This document shows positions 1 through 6,894 of a stretch of 8,161 nucleotides of DNA, one piece after another. Every line of letters starts with the position of its first letter. Position 1 is the first letter of the stretch. The notes under the pieces are model-generated. The model saw nothing but the letters and a program-made list of their open reading frames with translations, made no database searches and was not told the origin of the DNA. The stretch covers positions 1-8,161 of the forward strand of contig CAJTYH010000069.1 in NCBI GenBank assembly GCA_910583675.1, in the 5' to 3' direction. A program made the position numbers and the translations under genes. Source of the stretch: an uncultured Muribaculaceae bacterium. Its GTDB lineage: Bacteria; Bacteroidota; Bacteroidia; Bacteroidales; Muribaculaceae.

Positions 1-50
1 CCGATGTCGGCGCGGGGCTGTCTTATGTAAGAAATAAAATTTGCTTGTGT

Positions 51-68
51 CAGGCTTTTATAAGCCTG
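51..68 (-). terminator. Possible weak terminator hairpin after the MFS gene
   Basis: A 7 bp perfect inverted repeat (CAGGCTT / AAGCCTG) with a 4 nt loop starts 13 bp past the stop of the transporter gene; one more T-A pair can extend it. On the minus strand it is followed by an A-rich and then T-rich stretch, not by an immediate U-run, so it is not a classical intrinsic terminator. Its position just after the stop is the main argument for it. Function is inferred. Confidence 0.35.
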
Positions 69-81
69 AAATTGCCGGAGA

Positions 82-1785
82 TCATTCCTCTGCGGTAGCC
101 ACCTCGCTCTCCAGGATCTCATCCTGAGGCTCCTTGATGTTAGGCTCCTCAAGCCCAAGCCCTTTCTTGCGGTCAATGACCTTAAGCAGAAGCCCGATAA
201 GCAGAGCCGCAACACCGAGCGAAGCAAGCATTACCAACGGCATCGTATAATTGTAACTTACCGCAGCCTCCTCGGCAGTCATGGTTCCATTGGCCAGACC
301 CTCCACGATCTGCGGATTGGTTCCGTCCAGAACCTTGCCGATCAACAACGGGAAAAGCCACAAGCCTATATTCTGAATCCAGAAAATCAATGCATATGCC
401 GAACCGATGATCTTGGAGTCCACCAACTTGGGCACACTCGGCCAAAGCGATGCTGGAACAAGGGAGAACGATGCCCCGAGCACCAGAATGGTAAGATAAG
501 CGATGCACACGCCACCCACCGGGCTACCCTTGAACATCGGAAGCACAAAGGCGAACGTCAGGTGGCAAGCTATCAACAGCAGCGAACCGATCACAAGCAT
601 GGATGCTGCCTTACCCTTGTAATCCACGTAGTTGCCAAGGATCGGAGTGATGCCCACTGCAAGCAGAGGAAAGACGGCAAATATGGCAGCTGCGGACTGA
701 CGCATGAAGCCGAATACGCAATAGGCCACCAGAGCCACTATTGCAAGAGCAAGCAAGCCATACTTTTTCACGGCACCCTTGGAGAAGTTGCTTGCAAAGG
801 CAGCGATCGCAACCACTATCATTATCACATACTGTATAACCGTCACCGTGTCAGATCCCCAGAAAGAATCCGCGGCAGGAGGATTCAGGGTCAAATTGCA
901 CTGGAGCATGTTGACAGCATATTTCTGGAACGGGAATATGGCCGAATAATAGAGCACACAAAGAAGGGCGACAAGCCAGAAACCGCTGCTGGAAAGGATC
1001 TTGCCTAGATCCTTCAACTGGAAAGGATCGTCTTTTTCCTCCTCCATATGCGTCTGCTCGTCAAGTTTCTTGTCCATGAAGAAATATACTATGAACATTA
1101 TGAGGGCGATCATGAGAAGTACCACGCCGAAAGCCACCGAACGGGCAACGCTGATATTGCCACCAAGCTCGGCGAACATCGGGGAGAAGATCATACAGGT
1201 AGCCACACCCAGACGAGCCAGTGCCATTTCCGAACCCATTGCCAAAGCCATCTCACGACCCTTGAACCACTTTACGATACCACGGCTCACGGTAATGCCG
1301 GCCATCTCCACGCCACAGCCGAAAATCATGAATCCAACGGCGGAAAACTTGGCAGACGCAGGCATCCCTTCATAGAACGGGGATATGCCAAGCTCATCGA
1401 AAACCGGGATGTAGTTCAGATGTTCGGTGAACCACACATCAAGCGAGCTTCCCATGAAGGCATCCGTAAGCGCATACCAGTTTATCGTAGCGCCCACAAG
1501 CATCACCGCGCCCGAAAGGATCGCAGTGAAACGCACCCCCATTTTGTCCAGGATGATACCTGCAAAGATCAGGAAGAAGATAAATACGTTAAGGAATGTC
1601 TCAGACCCCTGCATGGTACCGAAAGCGGTGGAATCCCACCCTCTGGTTGACTGCAGGAGATCCTTGATAGGGGACAGTATGTCCATGAAGATATATGAAC
1701 AGAACATGGCGAATGCCAGCAGACCAAGAGCCGTCCACCTCGCCCAGGCTTTGTCATTCAAGTTTCCGATAGCGTTTTTTGTCAT
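82..1785 (-). CDS. MFS transporter of the MFSD1-like (possible peptide carrier) type
   Basis: A 567-residue polytopic inner-membrane protein. Hydrophobic segments begin near residues 16, 61, 86, 147, 190, 217, 268, 314, 343, 366, 394, 424, 460 and 515. After the second segment comes an MFS motif-A-like DKMG (80-83). The block WFKGREMALAMG (173-184) followed by ARLG resembles the TM4-TM5 signature of eukaryotic MFSD1, as do LYYSAIFPF (278-286) and SLWPSVP...IQNIGL (446-474). MFSD1 is known as a lysosomal dipeptide uniporter; the substrate here is unknown, and peptides or amino-acid conjugates are only an inference. Relative to MFSD1 as I remember it, there is an extra loop at about 107-146 and an insertion at about 297-365 that adds two hydrophobic segments. 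The C-terminus (541-567) is acidic and cytoplasmic. The gene lies 56 bp downstream of the secreted GH18-like gene on the same strand, with no promoter box of its own that I can see. The start ATG is preceded by an AT-rich stretch, usual for this phylum. Confidence 0.85.
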   Translation of the reverse strand: MTKNAIGNLNDKAWARWTALGLLAFAMFCSYIFMDILSPIKDLLQSTRGWDSTAFGTMQGSETFLNVFIFFLIFAGIILDKMGVRFTAILSGAVMLVGATINWYALTDAFMGSSLDVWFTEHLNYIPVFDELGISPFYEGMPASAKFSAVGFMIFGCGVEMAGITVSRGIVKWFKGREMALAMGSEMALARLGVATCMIFSPMFAELGGNISVARSVAFGVVLLMIALIMFIVYFFMDKKLDEQTHMEEEKDDPFQLKDLGKILSSSGFWLVALLCVLYYSAIFPFQKYAVNMLQCNLTLNPPAADSFWGSDTVTVIQYVIMIVVAIAAFASNFSKGAVKKYGLLALAIVALVAYCVFGFMRQSAAAIFAVFPLLAVGITPILGNYVDYKGKAASMLVIGSLLLIACHLTFAFVLPMFKGSPVGGVCIAYLTILVLGASFSLVPASLWPSVPKLVDSKIIGSAYALIFWIQNIGLWLFPLLIGKVLDGTNPQIVEGLANGTMTAEEAAVSYNYTMPLVMLASLGVAALLIGLLLKVIDRKKGLGLEEPNIKEPQDEILESEVATAEE

Positions 1786-1841
1786 CTTTATAAAATTATG
1801 GTAATTGGATTTCTAAATTCTGGCAACCGGTCACAGGCATA

Positions 1842-3269
1842 TCACTGCTTGACAAGCTTGGCCGACCTTGATCCGGACTTCACGATATAGATACCGTCAG
1901 GCACCTGCTCCACGTCGATCACCGTATTTCCCGCAGGATCAGAGGCAACGTCGGCAATTTTCATCCCGGCGGCATTGTACATCTGTATATTGTCGCCACA
2001 TGTGCCGCTCACCAAAAAAGAGGTTCCTCCGGAAGCCATCTCAACGCACAACTCTCCACCGTCCGGCGAATCCACATCAGCGATCCCGGACTCTTCTATG
2101 GGCTTTATCATTATCGAACGCGCCCTGTCGTTCCATGTATCCCCGACGTAAGGAGTAGATTCCTTCCAGGTTTCCTTGGATCCCCTAACCATAGCATCCC
2201 CTGTACACAGGGTCACTTCGTACCCTTCATTGATCTTGATCGATGATACGTCCTTTGCCTTTATGCCATAAACGGCCATATCGGCCTGGGTGAACGTCCC
2301 AACGGGGAGACTGACGGCATATCCGCCATAATTTGCGTCCTGATAAAAGGTAGCCACAGGCTCATCCGTGGTCTTGGTCTCGAATATACGGTTGATCGTG
2401 GTAGCCCACTCGTTCAGGTTGCGTGCCTCGCTGTTGTAATTCCAGAGGAAACCGCCAGTAACACCGGTATTGTCGCGCCAATGCTCGAACCGCGACTGCA
2501 TCTGCCCGAGGTCGCCACTTGCCTCGCAGTCAAAACCCACATGCATCGGCACATCCCCGAACACCTTCCAGTCCGCAGGATTGTTTCCCGCGCCGCCGCC
2601 GTAAGTCTGCAAGTATATCAGCTCGCATGTACCGGGCACCTCGTTCAGCTGCTTCACTACTTCCTCCCAGTATCCACGGTTCATATATGGAGCCACCGTG
2701 GTCTTGTAGCCGATCTCATCCATCATCCGATGGAATGCAACGGCCGAAGCCACGTCGTAATCCTGTTCCTGGTCATTGTTTACCGCCACGATCTCGGGAA
2801 TAGCCTCCTTCAGGGCCTTGAAATTCCTGTAAAGCATCGTCTCTTCCCCGGTGCCGTCGCGTTCTATAAGTTTCTTGATCTTACCGTAGGAACCGTTTCC
2901 CCATCCCCCTATGCAGATCTCTATGCGGTTTATGGAGGTGGGAGCCTTGAGCAGGGACTGCACGTCGCTCACATATCGTGGCTGATACTTGTCAAAGACA
3001 TAGGCGCCGTCCTGGCATATGATTCCTCCGGCTTGAGCGGCCGTCTGGTTGTTCCAGTCATAATCCGTTGTGAGGGTTCCGTCCTCCTCCACGTTCACGT
3101 TGAACAATATGGCAGTCGTGTATCCCGAGTTACGCAGATTCGTTATGGCAGATGCGCGGTTACGACGTATGTGTCCGCAAGCATATATCGCCGATTGGGC
3201 ATACATATCGGCAGCCCCGGCAAGCAATAGCAAAGATAATGTGACCAGCTGTTTGATCCTTGGTTTCAT
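1842..3269 (-). CDS. Secreted GH18-like protein with beta/gamma-crystallin domain and T9SS-type sorting tail
   Basis: 475 residues. A signal peptide is visible (KPRIK, then LVTLSLLLLAGAA, likely cleaved after MYAQ, about residue 25). Residues 26-295 look like a GH18-type TIM barrel: a first strand AIYACGHI; ICIGGWG (118-124), matching the SxGG-type strand 3; NNDQE (164-168) at the place of the DxxDxDxE catalytic motif, with D166 and E168 kept; YLQTY (219-223); and GFLWNY (273-278) as the last strand. Residues 306-389 resemble a beta/gamma-crystallin Greek-key domain (FYQDANYGGYAVSLPVG, then DTWNDRARSIMI). Residues about 405-475 form a Por/T9SS-type C-terminal domain ending in DGIYIVKSG...KLVKQ. 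By family, the protein would act on or bind N-acetylglucosamine-containing glycans at the cell surface or outside; activity is uncertain because the motif is degenerate. It is the first gene of a probable two-gene unit with the transporter downstream and has its own promoter box 46 bp before the ATG. Confidence 0.75.
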   Translation of the reverse strand: MKPRIKQLVTLSLLLLAGAADMYAQSAIYACGHIRRNRASAITNLRNSGYTTAILFNVNVEEDGTLTTDYDWNNQTAAQAGGIICQDGAYVFDKYQPRYVSDVQSLLKAPTSINRIEICIGGWGNGSYGKIKKLIERDGTGEETMLYRNFKALKEAIPEIVAVNNDQEQDYDVASAVAFHRMMDEIGYKTTVAPYMNRGYWEEVVKQLNEVPGTCELIYLQTYGGGAGNNPADWKVFGDVPMHVGFDCEASGDLGQMQSRFEHWRDNTGVTGGFLWNYNSEARNLNEWATTINRIFETKTTDEPVATFYQDANYGGYAVSLPVGTFTQADMAVYGIKAKDVSSIKINEGYEVTLCTGDAMVRGSKETWKESTPYVGDTWNDRARSIMIKPIEESGIADVDSPDGGELCVEMASGGTSFLVSGTCGDNIQMYNAAGMKIADVASDPAGNTVIDVEQVPDGIYIVKSGSRSAKLVKQ

Positions 3270-3314
3270 TTCGTATTATTTTATTGGTATTTTGGTTATG
3301 TGCACTGCACTTGG

Positions 3315-3322
3315 CAAAGTTA
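3315..3322 (-). promoter_or_regulatory. Bacteroidetes-type -7 promoter box for the GH18-like gene
   Basis: On the minus strand this reads TAACTTTG, an exact match to the TAnnTTTG consensus of the Bacteroidetes primary sigma factor. It lies 45 bases ahead of the ATG at 3269, giving a leader of about 40 nt. I see no TTTG at the expected -33 spacing, so the upstream half is weak. Confidence 0.6.
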
Positions 3323-3415
3323 CAATAAAAATACGGAATATTTCCCCATAAGTATCTGATGCGAATTATTTTAATGTCCGCATAAAAGATTTTTTCCAGA
3401 CTATTTTCTCGAAAG

Positions 3416-3432
3416 CCGTGACACACGGTCAC
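3416..3432. other. Small inverted repeat between divergent promoters
   Basis: CCGTG-ACA-CACGG (3416-3428) is a perfect 5 bp inverted repeat, nested with a second one, GTGAC (3418-3422) and GTCAC (3428-3432). It sits between the two outward-facing promoter boxes of the 3270-3550 intergenic region, so it could be an operator. No regulator gene lies nearby and repeats this short can arise by chance. Confidence 0.2.
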
Positions 3433-3477
3433 TTATGCAGTTGACGATGAGAAGGAAAAACCAGAAAGCCACAGAAT

Positions 3478-3508
3478 TTTGCCACTCCGATTAATTTACC
3501 TAAATTTG
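3478..3508 (+). promoter_or_regulatory. Bacteroidetes-type promoter of the AI-2E family gene
   Basis: TTTG at 3478-3481 and TAAATTTG at 3501-3508 are separated by 19 bp. This matches the full -33/-7 consensus of Bacteroidetes promoters, including the spacing. The predicted transcript start, about 3512, leaves a leader of roughly 39 nt before the ATG at 3551. It is the best-formed promoter in the window. Confidence 0.75.
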
Positions 3509-3550
3509 TCCGGTGCAAGCCCGCACGCAATTTCATGAATTTCACCCCGC

Positions 3551-4684
3551 ATGAGTTCGCAATCAAAACCATATACATTCGACCGGGTGGTGAGGATGCT
3601 CATCACAATAGTAGTGTTCGGAGCCATCATCTGGCTCATAGACACATTGAAGGATGTGCTGCTCCCTTTTCTGGTTGCATGCCTGATAGCGTATCTGTTT
3701 GAGCCGTTTGTGCAATACAACCGTCAGCTGTTGCACCTGAAAGGACGGATAGTGGCGATTTTCGTGACACTGTTCGAGGCGATCTTCCTTTTCGGACTTC
3801 TATGTTATTTCTTCATACCATCAGTGGTAGTGGAAATTCGACATATGGGCGAGCTGTTCCAGCACTATTCAAATACACAAATATCCATAAAATATTTCCC
3901 GCCGGAACTTCATGACTGGCTGCGCAGGAGCATAGACTTCGACCTTCTTGCAAAAAAACTTGCAAACCAGGACATGAATACCGTGATAGACCGTGCGATG
4001 GCTCTCATAAACGGAGGTCTGCACGTAGTGCTTGCCATAGTCGGCTGGCTTATAGTATTTCTGTACGTAATATTCATAATGCTCGACTATGACCGTCTCA
4101 TGCTCGGGTTCCGCCTCATGGTACCACCCAGATACCGCAAGATAACATACAAGATCGGGCGCGACATAAAAGACTCCATGAACCACTACTTCCGCGGACA
4201 GGCATTGATCTCATGCTGCGTAGCAGTCGTCTATTGCGTCGGTTTCTCACTGGCCGGCCTTCCGTTGGCGGTCGTCATGGGACTAGGCACTGCAGTGCTG
4301 TTCATGATCCCATACTGCCAATACCTATCCATCATCCCAGTCACACTCCTCTGCCTTGTGGACTCTGCAAGCGGAGCCGCCGACTTCTGGACTATGTGGT
4401 GGGAATGTATCGCCACGTTCGCCGCCGTGCAGGTCATAGGCGACCTCATCCTCACCCCGCGCATCATGGGAAAAGCCATGGGATTGAACCCCGCCATAAT
4501 ACTGCTCTCGCTCTCCATTTGGGGAAGCCTGTTGGGATTCATAGGGATGATAATAGCACTCCCACTTACAACCCTGTTGCTCTCCTACTACGAACAGTAC
4601 GTGATCATGCGCAACAACCACGAGACACCCGCGCAAAGACGCAAGGAAGTCAAGGAGATAAAGGATATGACTATGATAGACTGA
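3551..4684 (+). CDS. AI-2E family membrane transporter
   Basis: A 377-residue inner-membrane protein of the AI-2E (YhhQ/PerM/TqsA-like, formerly UPF0118) family. There are hydrophobic segments at about 16-34, 36-52, 68-90, 155-178, 216-234, 237-270 and 283-300, and a long one at 312-345. The soluble stretch between the third and fourth segments (about 91-154) is the usual extracytoplasmic insertion of this family. The C-terminal signature LTPRIMGKAMGLNPAIILLS (301-320), followed by WGSLLGFIGMIIALP, is diagnostic. Members have been linked to export of autoinducer-2 and to Na+/H+ exchange; the substrate cannot be told from sequence here. The last 25 residues are charged and cytoplasmic. The gene is monocistronic by layout: it has its own well-formed promoter and converges on rluD 46 bp downstream. 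The start fits the promoter and puts a short polar N-terminus before the first helix; no Shine-Dalgarno is present. Confidence 0.9.
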   Translation: MSSQSKPYTFDRVVRMLITIVVFGAIIWLIDTLKDVLLPFLVACLIAYLFEPFVQYNRQLLHLKGRIVAIFVTLFEAIFLFGLLCYFFIPSVVVEIRHMGELFQHYSNTQISIKYFPPELHDWLRRSIDFDLLAKKLANQDMNTVIDRAMALINGGLHVVLAIVGWLIVFLYVIFIMLDYDRLMLGFRLMVPPRYRKITYKIGRDIKDSMNHYFRGQALISCCVAVVYCVGFSLAGLPLAVVMGLGTAVLFMIPYCQYLSIIPVTLLCLVDSASGAADFWTMWWECIATFAAVQVIGDLILTPRIMGKAMGLNPAIILLSLSIWGSLLGFIGMIIALPLTTLLLSYYEQYVIMRNNHETPAQRRKEVKEIKDMTMID

Positions 4685-4703
4685 ACATATGTATCCGCAT
4701 GGC

Positions 4704-4729
4704 GAGGGAACTGTCAGAACGGTTCTCTC
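4704..4729. terminator. Hairpin between convergent genes, possible bidirectional terminator
   Basis: GAGGGAAC (4704-4711) can pair with GTTCTCTC (4722-4729) over 8 bp, with one G-T wobble and a 10 nt loop. It lies wholly inside the 46 bp gap between the converging stops of the AI-2E gene and rluD. Neither side has a T-run, so termination is inferred only from position. Confidence 0.3.
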
Positions 4730-4730
4730 C

Positions 4731-5819
4731 CTATTCGAATGCGGCTTTGCGCCAACGCTCGATCATAGCCGACATGTCGGGCGGCACCGGACAGCTGAAA
4801 AACATCTCCTCCCCGGTAACAGGATGCACGAACCCCAACGTGCGGGCATGAAGCGCCTGCCGGGGACAGACATCAAAGCAATTCTTCACGAACTGCCGGT
4901 ATTTGGCCGAAGTGGTGCCGCGCAGGATCTCATCCCCTCCATAACGGGCATCATTGAACAACGGGTGTCCCATATGCATCATGTGGACGCGTATCTGATG
5001 GGTACGACCGGTCTCAAGCACACACTTCACGGCAGAGACGTACCCCAGCCGCTCCATGACCTCGTAATGGGTTACCGCATGCTTGCCGACCTCTCCCCCT
5101 TCCGGAAAGACGGCCATACGCAACCTGTCCCTGAGGTCACGGCCTATATTGCTCCTTACAGTACCCTCCGCAGGAGACGGGGTTCCCCAAACCACAGCCA
5201 CATACTCGCGCTTGGTTGTCTTGTTGAAAAACTGACGCCCAAGATGAGTTTTTGCATCGGGTGTCTTGGCCACGACAAGCAACCCGGAGGTATCCTTGTC
5301 TATGCGATGCACCAACCCCATACGCGGATCATTCGAATCATAGTCAGGATTATTGCGAAAGTGCCATGCCAGCGCATTCACGAGGGTACCGCTGTAATTT
5401 CCATGCCCCGGATGCACCACAAGACCGGCCGGCTTGTTCACCACAAGCACATAGTCATCCTCATACACAATATCAAGAGGTATGTCCTCGGCCACCACCT
5501 CGAACTCGTAACGTGGACGATCCATCACAATAGTGATCACATCGTCCGGCTTTACACGGTAGTTGGACTTCACAGGCTTGCCGTTGACAAGGATGCAACC
5601 GGCCTCAGCAGCCTGCTGTATGCGGTTGCGCGATGCCTTCTGCATGTGGTCTACAAGGAACTTGTCTACCCTGAGGAGCTGCTGTCCCTTGTCGGCCACG
5701 AAACGGAAATGCTCATACATGCCATTGGCATCTGGAGAAGAGCCGCACTCCTCCTGATCGCCGTCCATGTATGGATCCGCATCTTCTATATCGTAATTGT
5801 CCTCTATAGGCTCAAGCAT
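4731..5819 (-). CDS. rluD: 23S rRNA pseudouridine synthase RluD
   Basis: 362 residues. An acidic N-terminal tail (1-37) is followed by an S4 RNA-binding domain (about 48-98; LRVDKFL, then ILVNGKPVKSNYRVKPDDVI) and an RluA-family catalytic domain (about 115-360). The catalytic motif is GLVHRIDKDTSGLLVVAKT (168-186), with D174 as the nucleophile. ETGRTHQIRVH (269-279) and RQALHA (320-325) are further conserved blocks. RluD-type enzymes convert uridines of helix 69 of 23S rRNA to pseudouridine in the cytoplasm. The S4 domain plus full length favour RluD over the shorter RluA; RluC-like specificity cannot be fully excluded. The start lies 6 bp after the stop of the PASTA gene, so the two are almost surely co-transcribed and perhaps translationally coupled. 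This PASTA-rluD order is common in Bacteroidetes, where a D-Ala-D-Ala ligase gene often follows; here the next gene is the convergent AI-2E gene instead. Confidence 0.93.
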   Translation of the reverse strand: MLEPIEDNYDIEDADPYMDGDQEECGSSPDANGMYEHFRFVADKGQQLLRVDKFLVDHMQKASRNRIQQAAEAGCILVNGKPVKSNYRVKPDDVITIVMDRPRYEFEVVAEDIPLDIVYEDDYVLVVNKPAGLVVHPGHGNYSGTLVNALAWHFRNNPDYDSNDPRMGLVHRIDKDTSGLLVVAKTPDAKTHLGRQFFNKTTKREYVAVVWGTPSPAEGTVRSNIGRDLRDRLRMAVFPEGGEVGKHAVTHYEVMERLGYVSAVKCVLETGRTHQIRVHMMHMGHPLFNDARYGGDEILRGTTSAKYRQFVKNCFDVCPRQALHARTLGFVHPVTGEEMFFSCPVPPDMSAMIERWRKAAFE

Positions 5820-5825
5820 GGCGCA

Positions 5826-6758
5826 TCATTCTATGTCCAGTTCCTCTATGGCATCGTCTATGGCGAGAGTATCCACATCCGCGCCTGTCTCCAGTTCCTC
5901 TTCTATTCCGGTGCCGACTTCCAGAGTGACTACGGCGGAAACCGGTATGCGTGCACCAGGCTGAAGGGAAACACCGTTGAACTTGGCACCAAGCACAAGC
6001 CCGCTGTATTCAGAAAGCACAGGCACTTCCCGCACTTCCCTTATGCCCAGCCCCTCGAACATGGAGCGAGCCTGTCTTACCGAGGCATTGTAGAAATCCG
6101 GTACGGTTACAAGTTTGGGAGAAAAAGCCACAATTGTCATATAGACCGATCCGCCCTTCTTTATCTTGGCACCTGGGATAGGCATCTGCTCCACCACAGT
6201 GCCCGGCTTCGCATATGCGTCAAAAACCGAATCTGACAATACCGGACGCAATCCCGCAAGATCCACATTGCCGGCGGCATTCGCGTATGCCTGACCCTTT
6301 ACGTCCGGCACCATCCGCTCTTCCCCGTGGAATGTCCAGTAATCCAGGAACAGAAGCAGAAGCCATATCGCCACGCATGAGGCAGCGCAAACATAGATGA
6401 AATTCATCAGAACGGGGTGACGTTTTCTGAAACTCCTCCTCGGCTTCATTTCATACTCGTCTTCTTCGCGGCACCCACGCCTACCGGAACGGTTGCTCCG
6501 GGTGTCATATCCGTAATCCTCATCTGCTTGACGCACATTGCCACGCATCGGTGCCCGACGGGATCTGCCGCCGTCACGCTCGTCAAAATCATCCGCCCAG
6601 TCACGGTCGCGTTGGCCGCGCTGTAATCCGCGTCCTGAACCGCCGAACTCATCGTTATCGAAATCCATGTCACGCCGTGGCATCCGTCCGCGACTTCCTC
6701 CACGCGGGGTGTCATCATAACCACGGTCATACCGGTCTTCATCATCATAATCTCTCAT
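5826..6758 (-). CDS. PASTA-domain membrane protein with an Arg/Asp-rich cytoplasmic extension
   Basis: 310 residues, with an N-in topology predicted. Residues 1-103 are low complexity, with about 23 Arg and 21 Asp in the first 100 plus many Gly and Tyr, and are likely disordered. A basic patch (KPRRSFRKRH, 105-114) precedes the single transmembrane helix (about 117-139). Outside come two PASTA repeats: about 147-212 (RMVPDVKGQ...PGTVVEQMPIPGAKIKKGG) and about 215-282 (KLVTVPDFYN...LQPGARIPVSAVVTLEVG). An acidic tail (285-310) ends the protein. PASTA repeats bind peptidoglycan fragments or beta-lactams in other bacteria; here no kinase domain is attached, so a periplasmic wall-sensing or scaffolding role is an inference. 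An alternative start at M104 (6449) would give a 207-residue protein with the usual short N-terminus. I kept the long start because the frame is open and a promoter box sits directly before it, but the start remains uncertain. Upstream partner of rluD. Confidence 0.85.
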   Translation of the reverse strand: MRDYDDEDRYDRGYDDTPRGGSRGRMPRRDMDFDNDEFGGSGRGLQRGQRDRDWADDFDERDGGRSRRAPMRGNVRQADEDYGYDTRSNRSGRRGCREEDEYEMKPRRSFRKRHPVLMNFIYVCAASCVAIWLLLLFLDYWTFHGEERMVPDVKGQAYANAAGNVDLAGLRPVLSDSVFDAYAKPGTVVEQMPIPGAKIKKGGSVYMTIVAFSPKLVTVPDFYNASVRQARSMFEGLGIREVREVPVLSEYSGLVLGAKFNGVSLQPGARIPVSAVVTLEVGTGIEEELETGADVDTLAIDDAIEELDIE

Positions 6759-6762
6759 GCGG

Positions 6763-6770
6763 CAAAATTA
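6763..6770 (-). promoter_or_regulatory. -7 promoter box abutting the PASTA gene start (possible leaderless mRNA)
   Basis: On the minus strand this reads TAATTTTG, matching TAnnTTTG. Only 4 bases separate it from the ATG at 6758. With the usual spacing of the -7 element, transcription would start at or within a base or two of the start codon. No TTTG is seen at -33. Either the mRNA is leaderless or translation begins at a later Met. Confidence 0.45.
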
Positions 6771-6867
6771 GTAATTTTTTGCCGTTCACGATTCTCCCGC
6801 CACATCACCTCGGCGGTTATTTAACAAATATTTTAGCGGCCACACCCTATTTTAGAAGTAAAAGTAT

Positions 6868-6875
6868 TAACTTTG
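6868..6875 (+). promoter_or_regulatory. -7 promoter box of the bamD-rpoZ operon
   Basis: TAACTTTG is an exact match to the Bacteroidetes TAnnTTTG element. The expected transcript start, near 6879, leaves a leader of about 33 nt to the ATG at 6912. The -33 region is poor. The box overlaps a TTG at 6873 that could otherwise be read as an upstream start, which argues against that longer reading frame. Confidence 0.65.
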
Positions 6876-6894
6876 TGGCTTGAAAAAGAATTTC

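Noticed and set aside
1048..1650. A 200-codon plus-strand frame opposite the MFS gene, with other overlapping plus-strand frames
   Set aside because: It is complementary to transmembrane coding sequence; its His/Glu/Arg-rich composition is the usual shadow of hydrophobic codons.
2481..3230. A 249-codon plus-strand frame opposite the GH18-like gene
   Set aside because: It lies wholly inside a gene with a signal peptide, domains and a promoter on the other strand; it has no promoter box and no recognizable family.
4689..6236. A 515-codon open frame on the plus strand, antisense to rluD and most of the PASTA gene
   Set aside because: The minus strand carries unmistakable RluD and PASTA motifs. 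The antisense product is His/Arg/Leu/Tyr-rich with no recognizable domain and spans two genes, as expected when the sense strand avoids TTA, CTA and TCA codons.
6797..6816. CCGCC / GGCGG 5 bp inverted repeat with a 10 nt loop in the bamD-PASTA intergenic region
   Set aside because: Short stem, long loop and GC-only sequence; it could easily be chance, and nothing ties it to a known element.
6551..6883. A 110-codon plus-strand frame overlapping the PASTA gene start and the bamD promoter
   Set aside because: It runs antisense to the PASTA coding region and through the bamD promoter, and its product matches no family I recognise.
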